A stretch of DNA of 55,741 nucleotides, taken from contig JANYKU010000001.1 of NCBI GenBank assembly GCA_025358075.1, forward strand, positions 1 through 55,741, written 5' to 3'. The translations under genes and the position numbers were made by a program. This DNA is from Ilumatobacteraceae bacterium (lineage in GTDB: Bacteria > Actinomycetota > Acidimicrobiia > Acidimicrobiales > Ilumatobacteraceae). Under the pieces are notes generated by a model that worked only from the letters and a program-made list of their open reading frames with translations, made no database searches and was not told where the DNA came from. Below are positions 7,181-15,490 of this stretch, in pieces (positions within the stretch are counted from its first letter, which is position 1; the number at the start of each line of letters is the position of its first letter).

Positions 7181-9424
7181 TCAGCCGGTGAGCCGCCCGA
7201 GGGCGGACCGAGGGTCGAGATGGTCGAGCAGTCTGGTGATGGGACTCATCCGCGCCCGACACGCCGCGTCGACCTCTCCACGAAGTAGCTCGCTGCGTTC
7301 GGCGGCACCGTCGTCGACGCCGCGAGGCGAGTAGACGGCGCGCGTCACCAGCCGGGCGATCTCGATCGCCTCTGCTTTACCGAAGTCGACAGACCTCGCG
7401 TATTCGAGTGGGGTCAAGCCGGCCATGCGGGGAGCGCCGGCCATCGCGAGGGATCGAACCGCTGCGGCCCACGCCGAGGTCACCCGGTCGACTGCGCTCT
7501 TGGCACGATGCCGCGACCAGCGGTTCATCACCCGTGGCATGGCGACGACCCAGGCGATGATCGCCAGCAGGATGCCTGCGACGATCCAGCCGTTGCTCGA
7601 ACCGTCGTTGCTCGGTTGCTTCAGCACTGGGTTGCGCGGCGTGGTCGGTTGTGTCTGGCCACCGTCGGGGCGCTGGCGCGGAATCGAGGGCAGGGGCACG
7701 GAGACAATCGGAGTGTTCGCTTGGGGTGTACCGCCGGGAGTGCCGTTGCTGTTGTCTTGATTCGGGGCAACGCCGGTGTATCCCTCGGCGCCGGGCGCAC
7801 CGCGTCCCGGCGTGGGGTCGAACAACACCCAGCCGTAGCCGTCGAACCAGACCTCGTCCCAGGCATGAGCGTGCCGGCCGGCGACGTGGTACAGACCGTC
7901 GGCGCCCAGGTTGCCCTGGGTGAAGCCGACCATCACTCGGGTGGGTAGCCCGATGACTCGAGCCATTGCCGCAAACGTGCCAGAGAACTGCTCGCAGTAG
8001 CCCGTGCGAATGCTCAAGAAGTTGATCATCGCATCGTTGCTGTGGCCGCGCTGCACGGTGGTCGAGTACTTGAACTGTGTGCGGAACCAGTTCTGCAGGG
8101 CGATGGCCTGGTCGTACGGAGTGGTCGCCCCGGCGACGACTTCGTTGGCCAGGTCACGGATCTCTTGCGGCAGGCTCTTCGGCAACTCGTAGTAGACCGG
8201 GTTCGCGCCCGCGACCGTGGCCGCCCGCAACTGATCGGAGGAGGGAAAGTTGTCGACCGAGGTGACGTGGTACTTGTATCCGGGCTGCAAACCGCCATCG
8301 ACGTACAACGCCCCGGACTCGTCGCCATACAGCAAGTTGCGATCACCCTGCCAGGCGGCGGCGGTGGCGGTGCGCGCCGCCGGCGCGAGCTGGCCGCCGA
8401 GCCTGGAGACCGTGATCTCCTCCGAGATGGTCTCGCCGGCGACGGGGACGCTGCCGAGCGGTCCATCGGCCGACCGAACGTCTTCGCCCAACGTTGACCA
8501 CACGGTGCCATTGAACGAGCCGAGTGAGGTCAAGGCGAGGTACCTCGGAGTCGCGCTGCTGACGGTGAACAACTCGAGGTTGCCCTTGTTGACGATTCGC
8601 GAACGGATGTCGACGAGCGGGCTGACCACTTCGGTGACGTCGCCGTCGCGATTGCGCGTGTCGAGCAATGCCTTCTGCCCGGCGCCCGGCAGGTTGGGGG
8701 CGACCGCGGCGGCGCCCGTGGTGGCGAAGAGCGCGCAGACGATTGCCGCGGGGAGCGCCGACCACAGCGACTGCCGTCGCTTGCCCATCCAAGCCGAGTC
8801 GTCGCGTGAGTGGGCCATGCGCAAGGCAGCGATGGTGAGGATCGCCGCACCGATCCACAACGCGGCGACGAAAACCCGGTTGCGATCCACACCGAGCGCC
8901 GAGGTGAAGACGAAGACGACACCGGCCGGTACGACGGCCTCGGCGCGTCCGTAGGCGCGGAACGCAAATGAATCGGCGAGCCAGGCGCACAGAGCCAGTG
9001 CGGTAGTCGCGGCGATCGCGAAGCTTCCCTCGCTGGGTACGGGGGAGACGGCGTGCGGGAACTGGCGCCACACGAGGCGCATGCTGGTTCGGAACTGTTC
9101 GATGGTTGCGCCCGTCGGAAAACCGAAACTTGTCGAGTCGCGGAAGTAGATCAGTCCCAGGAGAATCGCAACCGCCGACAACCCCACCGGCAGCGCCAGC
9201 CAGGCCGGTGCCTTCAGCAGCCGCAGCGTGCACATCGTCGCGTGGATGCCGACGCAGACCACCAGCATCGGCCGCAGGTACGCCCAGTCGGGGAACACCC
9301 GGCACATGCTGATGGCAGTGACGATCGTCAGCAGCGTGAGGGCTGCCGTGGCCGGCCCATGAACATCGACGCCCCGAGCCATCTCGCGACTCGTCGTGGT
9401 CGGCGCAGTCATCGCGGCCGTCAC
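7181..9424 (-). CDS. Transglutaminase-like membrane protein (TgpA type)
   Basis: This protein of about 747 residues has several N-terminal membrane helices, an extracytoplasmic transglutaminase-like domain, a Pro/Thr-rich linker, and a final helix (GWIVAGILLAIIAWVVAMP) before a cytoplasmic tail. The papain-like triad is visible: Cys of GYCEQFSGTFA near residue 476, His of HAHAWDEVWF near 519 and Asp of LFDPTPG near 536. The start is taken at GTG 9424, which makes a GTGA overlap with the DUF58 stop. The open frame reaches 10018, but that part is antisense-like sequence inside DUF58. The MoxR-DUF58-transglutaminase trio is a widespread operon. Its substrate is not known. Confidence 0.85.
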   Translation of the reverse strand: MTAAMTAPTTTSREMARGVDVHGPATAALTLLTIVTAISMCRVFPDWAYLRPMLVVCVGIHATMCTLRLLKAPAWLALPVGLSAVAILLGLIYFRDSTSFGFPTGATIEQFRTSMRLVWRQFPHAVSPVPSEGSFAIAATTALALCAWLADSFAFRAYGRAEAVVPAGVVFVFTSALGVDRNRVFVAALWIGAAILTIAALRMAHSRDDSAWMGKRRQSLWSALPAAIVCALFATTGAAAVAPNLPGAGQKALLDTRNRDGDVTEVVSPLVDIRSRIVNKGNLELFTVSSATPRYLALTSLGSFNGTVWSTLGEDVRSADGPLGSVPVAGETISEEITVSRLGGQLAPAARTATAAAWQGDRNLLYGDESGALYVDGGLQPGYKYHVTSVDNFPSSDQLRAATVAGANPVYYELPKSLPQEIRDLANEVVAGATTPYDQAIALQNWFRTQFKYSTTVQRGHSNDAMINFLSIRTGYCEQFSGTFAAMARVIGLPTRVMVGFTQGNLGADGLYHVAGRHAHAWDEVWFDGYGWVLFDPTPGRGAPGAEGYTGVAPNQDNSNGTPGGTPQANTPIVSVPLPSIPRQRPDGGQTQPTTPRNPVLKQPSNDGSSNGWIVAGILLAIIAWVVAMPRVMNRWSRHRAKSAVDRVTSAWAAAVRSLAMAGAPRMAGLTPLEYARSVDFGKAEAIEIARLVTRAVYSPRGVDDGAAERSELLRGEVDAACRARMSPITRLLDHLDPRSALGRLTG

Positions 9425-10563
9425 GTCGGCACCGCCTGGCCGGAGCCGAGGATCAGTACGGACCACGACGCGATCATCGACTCGAGCGACGTGGCGTCGA
9501 CCACGAATCGGCTGCTCGCGGTGTACTCCGTCGCGCACACCACGACCATCGTCTCGTCTTGCGTGGCCGCGGCGCGAACCTGTGCTGCGGCAACACTGGA
9601 GGCCGACCCGGTCACCACGACCAGCAGACCCATGCCATCCATCATCCCGGCATTGACCGACGAGACTTCGGCCGACCCGATCGTCGGCTCGACAGTGGCC
9701 AGCCAGCGCAGCGTGTTGGCGGCGACGTCGGGGCCGCGCAGATCGATCTCGCTGGTGGCAAAGCGAGTGTTGACGCCGGCGTGGCTCGAACTGGCAATGA
9801 TGCTTGCAGCGGCGATCACCGCTTGCTCGAACGAGCTTCCCGCATACTCGGACTCGGTGGTATCGAGCACGACGGTGCAGCGGCGGATGCCTTCGAGCGC
9901 CGTCTCGCGCACGATCAACGACGTGGAGCGGGCCGACGCCTTCCAGTTGATGCGGCGAATGTCGTCGCCCGGCACGTACTCGCGCAGCGAATGGAACTCG
10001 CTGCCGGTCTGTCCCCACGACTTCATTCGCAGGTGCTGACCGAGTCGACCCGACGACCCCACCGATGGGAACGGCAAGGTGATCGTGTGCGGGACGACGA
10101 GCACCTCGTCGGTACCGGCCAGAGTCGTCGTGCGCTGCGAGAGACCGAGTACGTCGCGACGAAGGGCGCGCAACGGCCCGATGCGAACGAGCCCACGGCG
10201 AGCCGTCGGAACCCGATATGCAGCACCGGCTGTCTGTCCGGGGCCGAGCTTGGCCAGCTGCATCGGCGCCCCGCCGTTGTTGCCGACGGGCTCCCAGAGT
10301 TGCAGGTATGGCGACGGCTGACGCCCGAGGTTGGCAAGTTGGATGTCGACTCGCGCTGCCTCGCCCACCGACACCATGGCCGGGCTGACGATGCGTCTGA
10401 CGTTCAACGGAGGAAGGCGATGCTGGACCGAGATCACGGCAACGAGCAGCGCGATGACGATCCCGACGCCGATGACGTACAACTCGATGAGGCCGAAGAC
10501 TCGGCCGATCGCGAAGCAGGCGGCGGCAGCAATGATTGCTGTCCAGCCGTGCCGGGTGATCAT
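9421..10563 (-). CDS. DUF58 (von Willebrand A-like) membrane protein
   Basis: This 380-residue protein has two N-terminal hydrophobic helices (residues about 7-45), a beta-rich region, and the DUF58 signature EFHSLREYVPGDDIRRINWK near residue 200. A VWA-like fold follows (VVLDTTESEYAGSSFEQAV). The ATG directly abuts the TAA of the MoxR gene, so the two are cotranscribed. DUF58 proteins work with MoxR AAA+ ATPases, usually in maturation or insertion of partner proteins, and the partner here is unknown. Confidence 0.87.
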   Translation of the reverse strand: MITRHGWTAIIAAAACFAIGRVFGLIELYVIGVGIVIALLVAVISVQHRLPPLNVRRIVSPAMVSVGEAARVDIQLANLGRQPSPYLQLWEPVGNNGGAPMQLAKLGPGQTAGAAYRVPTARRGLVRIGPLRALRRDVLGLSQRTTTLAGTDEVLVVPHTITLPFPSVGSSGRLGQHLRMKSWGQTGSEFHSLREYVPGDDIRRINWKASARSTSLIVRETALEGIRRCTVVLDTTESEYAGSSFEQAVIAAASIIASSSHAGVNTRFATSEIDLRGPDVAANTLRWLATVEPTIGSAEVSSVNAGMMDGMGLLVVVTGSASSVAAAQVRAAATQDETMVVVCATEYTASSRFVVDATSLESMIASWSVLILGSGQAVPT

Positions 10564-11529
10564 TTATCGACCGGCGGGGACGGGTACGGAGCTGACGACT
10601 TCGCGGATGACGGAGATGCCCGTGACGCCGCGAGACATGGCGTCGGGGCGCAGCATGAGCCGGTGGGAGAGCACCGGCTCGGCGACCGCCTTGACGTCGT
10701 CAGGTGTGCCGTACTCGCGTCCCTGGCTCGCGGCGCGTGCTCGCGTTGCGCGTGACAACTGCAGCGTGGCTCGCGGCGACAGGCCGAGCAGCAACGCCGG
10801 ATGACGGCGGCTCGCCTCGGCCAGGTCGACCATGTAGCCCTGCAGCGCTGGCGCAAGGTGCACGGTGCGCACCGCCTCGATCAGGGCCATGACCTCATCG
10901 ACGGTGACAACGGCCTGCAACTGGCTCATCGCCGTGTTGTTGCCGTGGGTCTGCACGATCGCCAGTTCGGCAGCGCGATCCGGATAGCCGAGCGACAAGC
11001 GCATGAGGAACCGGTCGAGTTGGCTTTCGGGAAGGCGATAGGTGCCTTCCTGTTCGACGGGGTTCTGAGTGGCGATGACCATGAACGGCTCGGGCAGCAT
11101 GTGACTGGACCCGTCGGCACTGACCTGTCGCTCTTCCATCGCCTCGAGAAGCGCCGACTGCGTCTTCGGTGAGGCTCGGTTGATCTCGTCGGCGAGCACG
11201 ATGTTGGCGAACAGCGGGCCGCGTTGGAACACGAACGACTCGCTGGCTCGCTGGAAGATGCTGACACCGACGAGGTCGGCGGGCAGCAGATCGGGTGTGA
11301 ACTGGACGCGCTTCCAACTGCAGTGCACCGACGCGGCCATCGCCTTGGCGAGGCTGGTCTTACCGACGCCCGGTACGTCTTCGATGAGTAGATGTCCCTC
11401 GGCGAGGAGGCAGGAAACCGCGAGATCGATTGCGTCTTTCTTCCCCTGCACCACACGAGCGATGTTGCTCGTGATCGCATCAAAGAGCGATGCGAAGGTC
11501 CGGGTCGGTGCTGTCTGGATCGCCGTCAC
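10564..11529 (-). CDS. MoxR-family AAA+ ATPase
   Basis: This 321-residue ATPase has Walker A VPGVGKTSLAKAM, Walker B VLADEINRASPKTQ, sensor ATQNPVEQEGTYRLPE and arginine-finger region PESQLDRFLMRL, as in MoxR proteins. The GTG start lies seven bases after a TACCCT -10 box, which indicates a leaderless message. It leads the DUF58/transglutaminase operon and is divergent from the ROK kinase. It probably remodels a protein target together with the DUF58 protein. Confidence 0.92.
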   Translation of the reverse strand: MTAIQTAPTRTFASLFDAITSNIARVVQGKKDAIDLAVSCLLAEGHLLIEDVPGVGKTSLAKAMAASVHCSWKRVQFTPDLLPADLVGVSIFQRASESFVFQRGPLFANIVLADEINRASPKTQSALLEAMEERQVSADGSSHMLPEPFMVIATQNPVEQEGTYRLPESQLDRFLMRLSLGYPDRAAELAIVQTHGNNTAMSQLQAVVTVDEVMALIEAVRTVHLAPALQGYMVDLAEASRRHPALLLGLSPRATLQLSRATRARAASQGREYGTPDDVKAVAEPVLSHRLMLRPDAMSRGVTGISVIREVVSSVPVPAGR

Positions 11530-11536
11530 GCATGGA

Positions 11537-11542
11537 AGGGTA
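11537..11542 (-). promoter_or_regulatory. Leaderless -10 box (TACCCT) for the MoxR operon
   Basis: TACCCT on the minus strand ends seven bases before GTG 11529. It faces away from the ROK promoter at 11576, about 35 bases off. Confidence 0.45.
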
Positions 11543-11575
11543 GACGGCGCACGGCAGAATGCAATGGCGGGGAGC

Positions 11576-11581
11576 TACCGT
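11576..11581 (+). promoter_or_regulatory. Leaderless -10 box (TACCGT) for the ROK kinase
   Basis: TACCGT ends eight bases before GTG 11590. This supports that codon rather than the much earlier ATG of the same open frame. Confidence 0.45.
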
Positions 11582-11589
11582 CTGGCGGC

Positions 11590-12441
11590 GTGACACGTTG
11601 CTATCTGGCCGTCGATGTAGGTGGCACGAAGCTCGCGGCCGGTGTGGTCGACGAGTCAGGTGAGATCCTCGTGCGCGACCGGCTGCTGACGCCGCCACGC
11701 GATGTCTGGCCGACGCTGTCGCGGCTGATCCAGCGAGTCGTTGCTGCAGCCCCGGCCGAGTTCATCGCCGTCGGCGTCGGGTGCGGAGGTCCGATCGATC
11801 CAGCGACGCGAACCGTATCGCCGCTGTACGTCCCCAGTTGGAGCCACTTTCCCCTGGCAGCCGAGCTGGAGGAGCTGCTCCAACTGCCGGTCTACGTCGA
11901 CACCGACGCCCGCGCCCTGGCGTTGGCCGAGGCGTGGTGCGGGGGAGCGGTGGGGATCCGTGACTTCATCGGTGTCGTGATGGGCACGGGGGTCGGCGGT
12001 GGTGTCGTCAGCGGCGGGAACCTGCTGCAAGGCAGGGTCGGCAATGCCGGCTACATCGGCCACGTCGTCGTCGAGCCCGACGGTCGACCCTGCATCTGCG
12101 GTGGGAGAGGATGCCTGGAGACCTATTGCGGCGGTCGAGCAATCGAGGCCGAGACCGGCCGGCCGCCGCAGCGCGCTCCGGCCGCGATCGTCGAACGTAC
12201 CGGTGTGATGGTCGGCCGAGCCCTGGCCTCGGTGGGCGCGGTGTGCGACTTGAAGACGGCAATCATCGGTGGCTCTGTTGCTCTCGGGTTCGGCGAGCCG
12301 TTCTTCCGGGCCGCCCAGGACGAGCTCGACAAGCGAGCCAGGTTGCCATTCACCAGCGGGTTCCAGGTCATGCCGGCAACGTTGGGGCCGCGGGCTCCTC
12401 TGATCGGGGCAGCGGCGCTCGCCCGACGCTCGCACTCGTGA
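11590..12441 (+). CDS. ROK-family sugar kinase
   Basis: This 283-residue protein starts with the phosphate-binding loop LAVDVGGTKLAAGVVD. It has the ROK catalytic Asp in PVYVDTDARALALAE and the zinc-binding signature CICGGRGCLETYCGG. ROK members of this size without a helix-turn-helix domain are usually glucokinases or N-acetylmannosamine/fructokinase-type enzymes that phosphorylate a sugar with ATP (sometimes polyphosphate). Sugar specificity cannot be assigned. The start is fixed by homology and by a -10 box eight bases upstream. Confidence 0.85.
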   Translation: MTRCYLAVDVGGTKLAAGVVDESGEILVRDRLLTPPRDVWPTLSRLIQRVVAAAPAEFIAVGVGCGGPIDPATRTVSPLYVPSWSHFPLAAELEELLQLPVYVDTDARALALAEAWCGGAVGIRDFIGVVMGTGVGGGVVSGGNLLQGRVGNAGYIGHVVVEPDGRPCICGGRGCLETYCGGRAIEAETGRPPQRAPAAIVERTGVMVGRALASVGAVCDLKTAIIGGSVALGFGEPFFRAAQDELDKRARLPFTSGFQVMPATLGPRAPLIGAAALARRSHS

Positions 12442-12506
12442 CTCTGCTGATCATCGACGAGTTCCTCGCCGTAGGGGCCGGTTCATGGCGTCGCCCTACC
12501 GGCGGG

Positions 12507-12512
12507 TAACCT
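12507..12512 (+). promoter_or_regulatory. Leaderless -10 box (TAACCT) for the acyl-CoA dehydrogenase
   Basis: TAACCT ends six bases before ATG 12519. No ribosome binding site lies between, so the transcript probably starts at the ATG. Confidence 0.5.
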
Positions 12513-12518
12513 AGGGCG

Positions 12519-13763
12519 ATGCGCCCCACGTACTCCGCCGATGCCGAGGCCTATCGCGAGAAGGTTCAGGCCCTCCTGGCGGAGAAGCTCCCGGCCAAGT
12601 GGGCAGGCATCGGCGCCCTCGAGGGCGACGAGCTCACCGCCTTCGTCACCGAGTGGCGCAAGACGCTGTACGGCGCCGGCTATCTGGCGCCGGGTTGGCC
12701 GATCGAGTACGGCGGCGCCGGGCTCTCTGCCCTCGAACAGGTGATCATCGCCGAAGAGTTCGCCAAGGCCGGCGTGCCCACCGGAGGCCCCAACGATGTC
12801 TTCGGCATCCAGATGCTCGGCAACACGCTGCTGCAATGGGGCACCGAGGAGCAGAAGAACCACTACCTGCCGCGGATCCTGTCGGGTGCCGACACCTGGT
12901 GTCAGGGGTACTCCGAGCCGAATGCCGGCAGCGACCTCTCCAACCTCGGGTTGCGCGGCGAGCTCGATGGTGACCAATGGGTGCTCAACGGCCAGAAGAT
13001 CTGGACGTCGGCCGGACACCTCGCCGATCACATCTTCACCCTCGTGCGCACGGACCCCGACGCGCCACGACACAAGGGCATCTCGTTCATCCTCGTCGAC
13101 ATGCGTCAGCCCGGCATCGAGGTCCGACCGATCAAGATGATCTCGGGCGAGAGCGAGTTCAACGAGATCTTCTACACCGATGCCACCGCGCCAAAAGATG
13201 AAGTCGTCGGTGGCGTCAACAACGGTTGGGCCGTGGCCATGACCCTGCTCGGCTACGAGCGTGGCGAATCGGCTGCGACCGTTCCCATCCGCTATCAGGC
13301 CGAGCTGGATCGCCTGTTCGTCCTGGCAAAGGAGTCCGGCAAGATCAACGACCCGTCCATTCGGCAGCGACTGGCATGGTGCTATTCGAAAGTGCAGATC
13401 ATGCGGTACAACGGCATGCGTACGCTGACAAAGTTTCTGCAGGGCCACCATCCAGGTGCCGACGGGGCGATGTTCAAGCTGTACTGGAGCGAGTACCACA
13501 AGATCGTCACCGAGTTGTCGCTCGATCTGCTCGGTGCGCATGCAATGACGCCGAGCGGGCGGCGCCCTTCGACTGCGTTCCAGACCGACGACGCCGGCGC
13601 GCCGAACAGCTCGTGGAGCTGGGTCGGCACGTTTCTCAACGCCCGCGCCGGAACGATCTACGCAGGTTCCTCGCAGATCCAGCGCAACATCATCGGCGAG
13701 ATGGTCCTGGGTCTGCCGAAGGAGCCGAAGGCGACGGATCCGAAAGCGACGGATGCTCGTTGA
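12519..13763 (+). CDS. Acyl-CoA dehydrogenase family protein
   Basis: This 414-residue flavoprotein oxidises acyl-CoA thioesters at the alpha-beta position. It has an N-terminal helical domain, the substrate/FAD motif QGYSEPNAGSDLSNL, the beta-domain LNGQKIWTSAGHLADHIF, and the C-terminal helix motif YAGSSQIQRNIIGEMVLGLP. The closing motif resembles actinobacterial FadE proteins that act on bulky acyl or sterol-derived CoA esters. I cannot assign the catalytic base with confidence. The C-terminus has a short duplicated KATDPKATD. The stop overlaps the start of the next small gene (TTGA). Confidence 0.88.
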   Translation: MRPTYSADAEAYREKVQALLAEKLPAKWAGIGALEGDELTAFVTEWRKTLYGAGYLAPGWPIEYGGAGLSALEQVIIAEEFAKAGVPTGGPNDVFGIQMLGNTLLQWGTEEQKNHYLPRILSGADTWCQGYSEPNAGSDLSNLGLRGELDGDQWVLNGQKIWTSAGHLADHIFTLVRTDPDAPRHKGISFILVDMRQPGIEVRPIKMISGESEFNEIFYTDATAPKDEVVGGVNNGWAVAMTLLGYERGESAATVPIRYQAELDRLFVLAKESGKINDPSIRQRLAWCYSKVQIMRYNGMRTLTKFLQGHHPGADGAMFKLYWSEYHKIVTELSLDLLGAHAMTPSGRRPSTAFQTDDAGAPNSSWSWVGTFLNARAGTIYAGSSQIQRNIIGEMVLGLPKEPKATDPKATDAR

Positions 13764-14017
13764 CGCCATGGGTCGTGGCGCGCTGCGCGGCAGCTGTCGC
13801 CGGCCGGCCGTCGTTGTGGATCACGGCGTGGCGTCAGTATCGAGTAGGCGTGCCGCGGCGGTGGTGGGCACGTCGCCCGTTCATCCCGGTACCGCCCGGC
13901 GACTACGTCCGCTTTCGACTCGTGACCCAATACGGGTCCGCCGACCATCGCATCGAAGCTGTCGATGTGCTGAACTACCTCTCATGGTGCAAGCTCCACC
14001 GCACAGTGGCTTCTTGA
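13760..14017 (+). CDS. Small conserved actinobacterial protein, TTG start
   Basis: This 85-residue frame begins at a TTG that overlaps the acyl-CoA dehydrogenase stop by four bases (TTGA). A GTG at 13775 is the alternative. The translation is rich in Arg and Trp (RPSLWITAWRQYRVGVPRRWW), then PFIPVPPGDYVRFRLVTQYG, and ends in VDVLNYLSWCKLH. The pattern (a basic tryptophan-rich N-terminus, PFxPxPxxxYxxFRxxTQYG, and a final YLxWC) matches my recollection of a short actinobacterial protein family of unknown function. It fills what would otherwise be a 318-base gap before the HNH gene. Without a database search the family membership is an inference. Confidence 0.6.
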   Translation: MTPWVVARCAAAVAGRPSLWITAWRQYRVGVPRRWWARRPFIPVPPGDYVRFRLVTQYGSADHRIEAVDVLNYLSWCKLHRTVAS

Positions 14018-14067
14018 TACCCAAGGCTGCGAGCCGGAATTCGCTCGCGCCCGACGGCAGGCGTCGG

Positions 14068-14073
14068 TAGGGT
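14068..14073 (+). promoter_or_regulatory. Leaderless -10 box (TAGGGT) for the HNH gene
   Basis: TAGGGT ends eight bases before ATG 14082, with no ribosome binding site between. Confidence 0.45.
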
Positions 14074-14081
14074 CTCACGCC

Positions 14082-14579
14082 ATGAGGAGCGCGCTGGTGT
14101 TGAACGCAACGTACGAGCCGCTCTCCGTCGTGCCGTCACGCCGTGCCGCGTGCCTCGTGCTCGCCGACAAGGCCGACATCATCGAAGACGACGGCACCCA
14201 CCTTCACGCCGCAACGCTCAGCGTGCCGAATCCCGTCGTGATCCGTCTTCGCTACATCGTCAAGGTTCCGTACCACCGGCGTACCTCGATGTCGCGCCGC
14301 GCCGTGTTCGTTCGCGACGAGCATTCTTGCCAGTACTGCGGTCAGATGGCCGACTCGATCGACCACATCCTGCCCCGGTCTCGTGGTGGCGAGCACATCT
14401 GGGAGAACGTCGCCGCGGCGTGCCGCCCGTGCAATCTGCGTAAGCGCGACCGCACGCCTGACGAGGCCGGTATGCGGCTCGCCCGACCGGCGCGTGTGCC
14501 CAAGGGACTGGCCTGGATCACGGTGTCCGTCCATCGGGTCCCGGAGGCCTGGAAGCCGTACCTCGCACTCGCCAGTTGA
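14082..14579 (+). CDS. HNH endonuclease family protein
   Basis: This 165-residue protein starts VLNATYEPLSVVPSRRAACL, the hallmark N-terminus of a common actinobacterial HNH protein. The ββα-metal domain is visible in the middle: CQYCG, then DHILPRSRGGEHIWENVAAA, then CRPCNLRK. The two CXXC pairs would hold a structural zinc, and the His/Asn residues the catalytic metal. The family is chromosomal and widespread, with no link to phage here, and its target is unknown. Confidence 0.88.
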   Translation: MRSALVLNATYEPLSVVPSRRAACLVLADKADIIEDDGTHLHAATLSVPNPVVIRLRYIVKVPYHRRTSMSRRAVFVRDEHSCQYCGQMADSIDHILPRSRGGEHIWENVAAACRPCNLRKRDRTPDEAGMRLARPARVPKGLAWITVSVHRVPEAWKPYLALAS

Positions 14580-14581
14580 CC

Positions 14582-15232
14582 ATGCCCTCCTGGCGAATCG
14601 AGCACGTGGCCGACGCCGACGTCGGCGCGTTCCACGCCCGGCCGCTCGGCAACCAACGATCGGCGACCTTCGTGCAAGTTCGGTCGCCAACACTCGTCCT
14701 CGGGTCATCGCAATCGAGTGAATCGATCGACGCTGACGCGGCAGCACGGTGGGGGATCGACGTGGTTCGGCGCCGGTCAGGTGGTGGCGGCGTGCTGCTG
14801 TGGCCGGGCGAGCATGTGTGGCTCGATCTCGAGATCCCCTCCTATGACGTCCTCTGGCATGACGACATCGGCCGGGCGACATGGTGGGTCGGCGACGTGT
14901 GGCGTGCCGCGCTCGCCCCGTTCGCCCCGCTGGCCGCGGTGCACCTCGGTCGGATGCAGCGCACGCGTTGGTCCGACGACATCTGCTTTGCCGGCGTGGG
15001 TCCGGGCGAAGTACTGGTTGGTGACGCCAAGCTGGTCGGAATCTCGCAGCGCCGCACCCGGCTCGCGGCGCGGTTCCAAACCATGGTCCATCTCCGCTGG
15101 CGACCGGATGTTGTTGCTGCGCTGGCTGCGGGCGCCCCTCCTGCGGAAGTCCTCACGTCACTGGCTGCGACCTGCGAGGTGCCGGCCGAGGCGATCGTCT
15201 CACAACTGATCGCCACGCTGACCCTCGTCTGA
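14582..15232 (+). CDS. Lipoate-protein ligase / BPL_LplA-family protein
   Basis: This 216-residue protein has the biotin/lipoate ligase fold signatures VVRRRSGGGGVLLWPGEHV (lipoyl-binding RRxxGGG loop) and VGDAKLVGISQRRTR, whose Lys corresponds to the catalytic Lys of LplA. A separate C-terminal lid domain is not evident, as in LipM/LipL-type transferases. Likely roles are transfer of octanoyl or lipoyl groups to lipoyl domains. An ATG at 14582 lies two codons after a TTG (14576) that overlaps the HNH stop, and either could be used. Confidence 0.75.
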   Translation: MPSWRIEHVADADVGAFHARPLGNQRSATFVQVRSPTLVLGSSQSSESIDADAAARWGIDVVRRRSGGGGVLLWPGEHVWLDLEIPSYDVLWHDDIGRATWWVGDVWRAALAPFAPLAAVHLGRMQRTRWSDDICFAGVGPGEVLVGDAKLVGISQRRTRLAARFQTMVHLRWRPDVVAALAAGAPPAEVLTSLAATCEVPAEAIVSQLIATLTLV

Positions 15233-15342
15233 GCCGGGCGAGCGATCCGGGTGCCAGGGATTTCTCTGGCCAGGGCAAATGCACTCGCTTGGCGCCCAGA
15301 TCGTCGGCGCTGTCTGTCTGAGTCCTCGATTCGGCAGCAAAT

Positions 15343-15420
15343 TGGGTCGCTGTGGGTGGAAATGGGGAGAAATGGTTGACATTGGAGGTTTCTGGGATAC
15401 ATAATGGGGACCTGTGGGGA
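15343..15420 (+). promoter_or_regulatory. mraZ promoter with an array of MraZ half-sites
   Basis: Eight TGG-type MraZ half-sites lie on one strand. Six begin at 15343, 15353, 15363, 15373, 15383 and 15393, an exact 10-base period (TGGGT, TGGGT, TGGGG, TGGTT, TGGAG, TGGGA). After a 12-base step, two more begin at 15405 and 15415 (TGGGG, 5-base spacer, TGGGG). MraZ is known to bind TGGGN repeats separated by five bases. A -35 box TTGACA (15376-15381) lies inside the array. CATAAT (15400-15405) at 18 bases spacing, or TACATA at 16, is the candidate -10. Binding would block the promoter, giving autorepression of the dcw operon. The region before it (15233-15342) shows nothing else that I can support. 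Confidence 0.75.
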
Positions 15421-15490
15421 GGCTGGGCGTCTGTACCAATCTCCCGCGTCGAGGCAGGTCGACCAGCTGGAAGGTGGTGAGGCGCGAGTG

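Noticed and set aside
9425-10018. Open frame that would extend the transglutaminase protein by 198 residues at its N-terminus
   Set aside because: It lies within the DUF58 gene, has Arg/His-rich shadow composition and no homology. The GTGA overlap at 9424 gives the natural start.
15233-15342. Looked for a small gene or RNA between the lipoate-ligase-like gene and the mraZ promoter
   Set aside because: No frame with a start and coding-like composition, and no convincing hairpin was seen.
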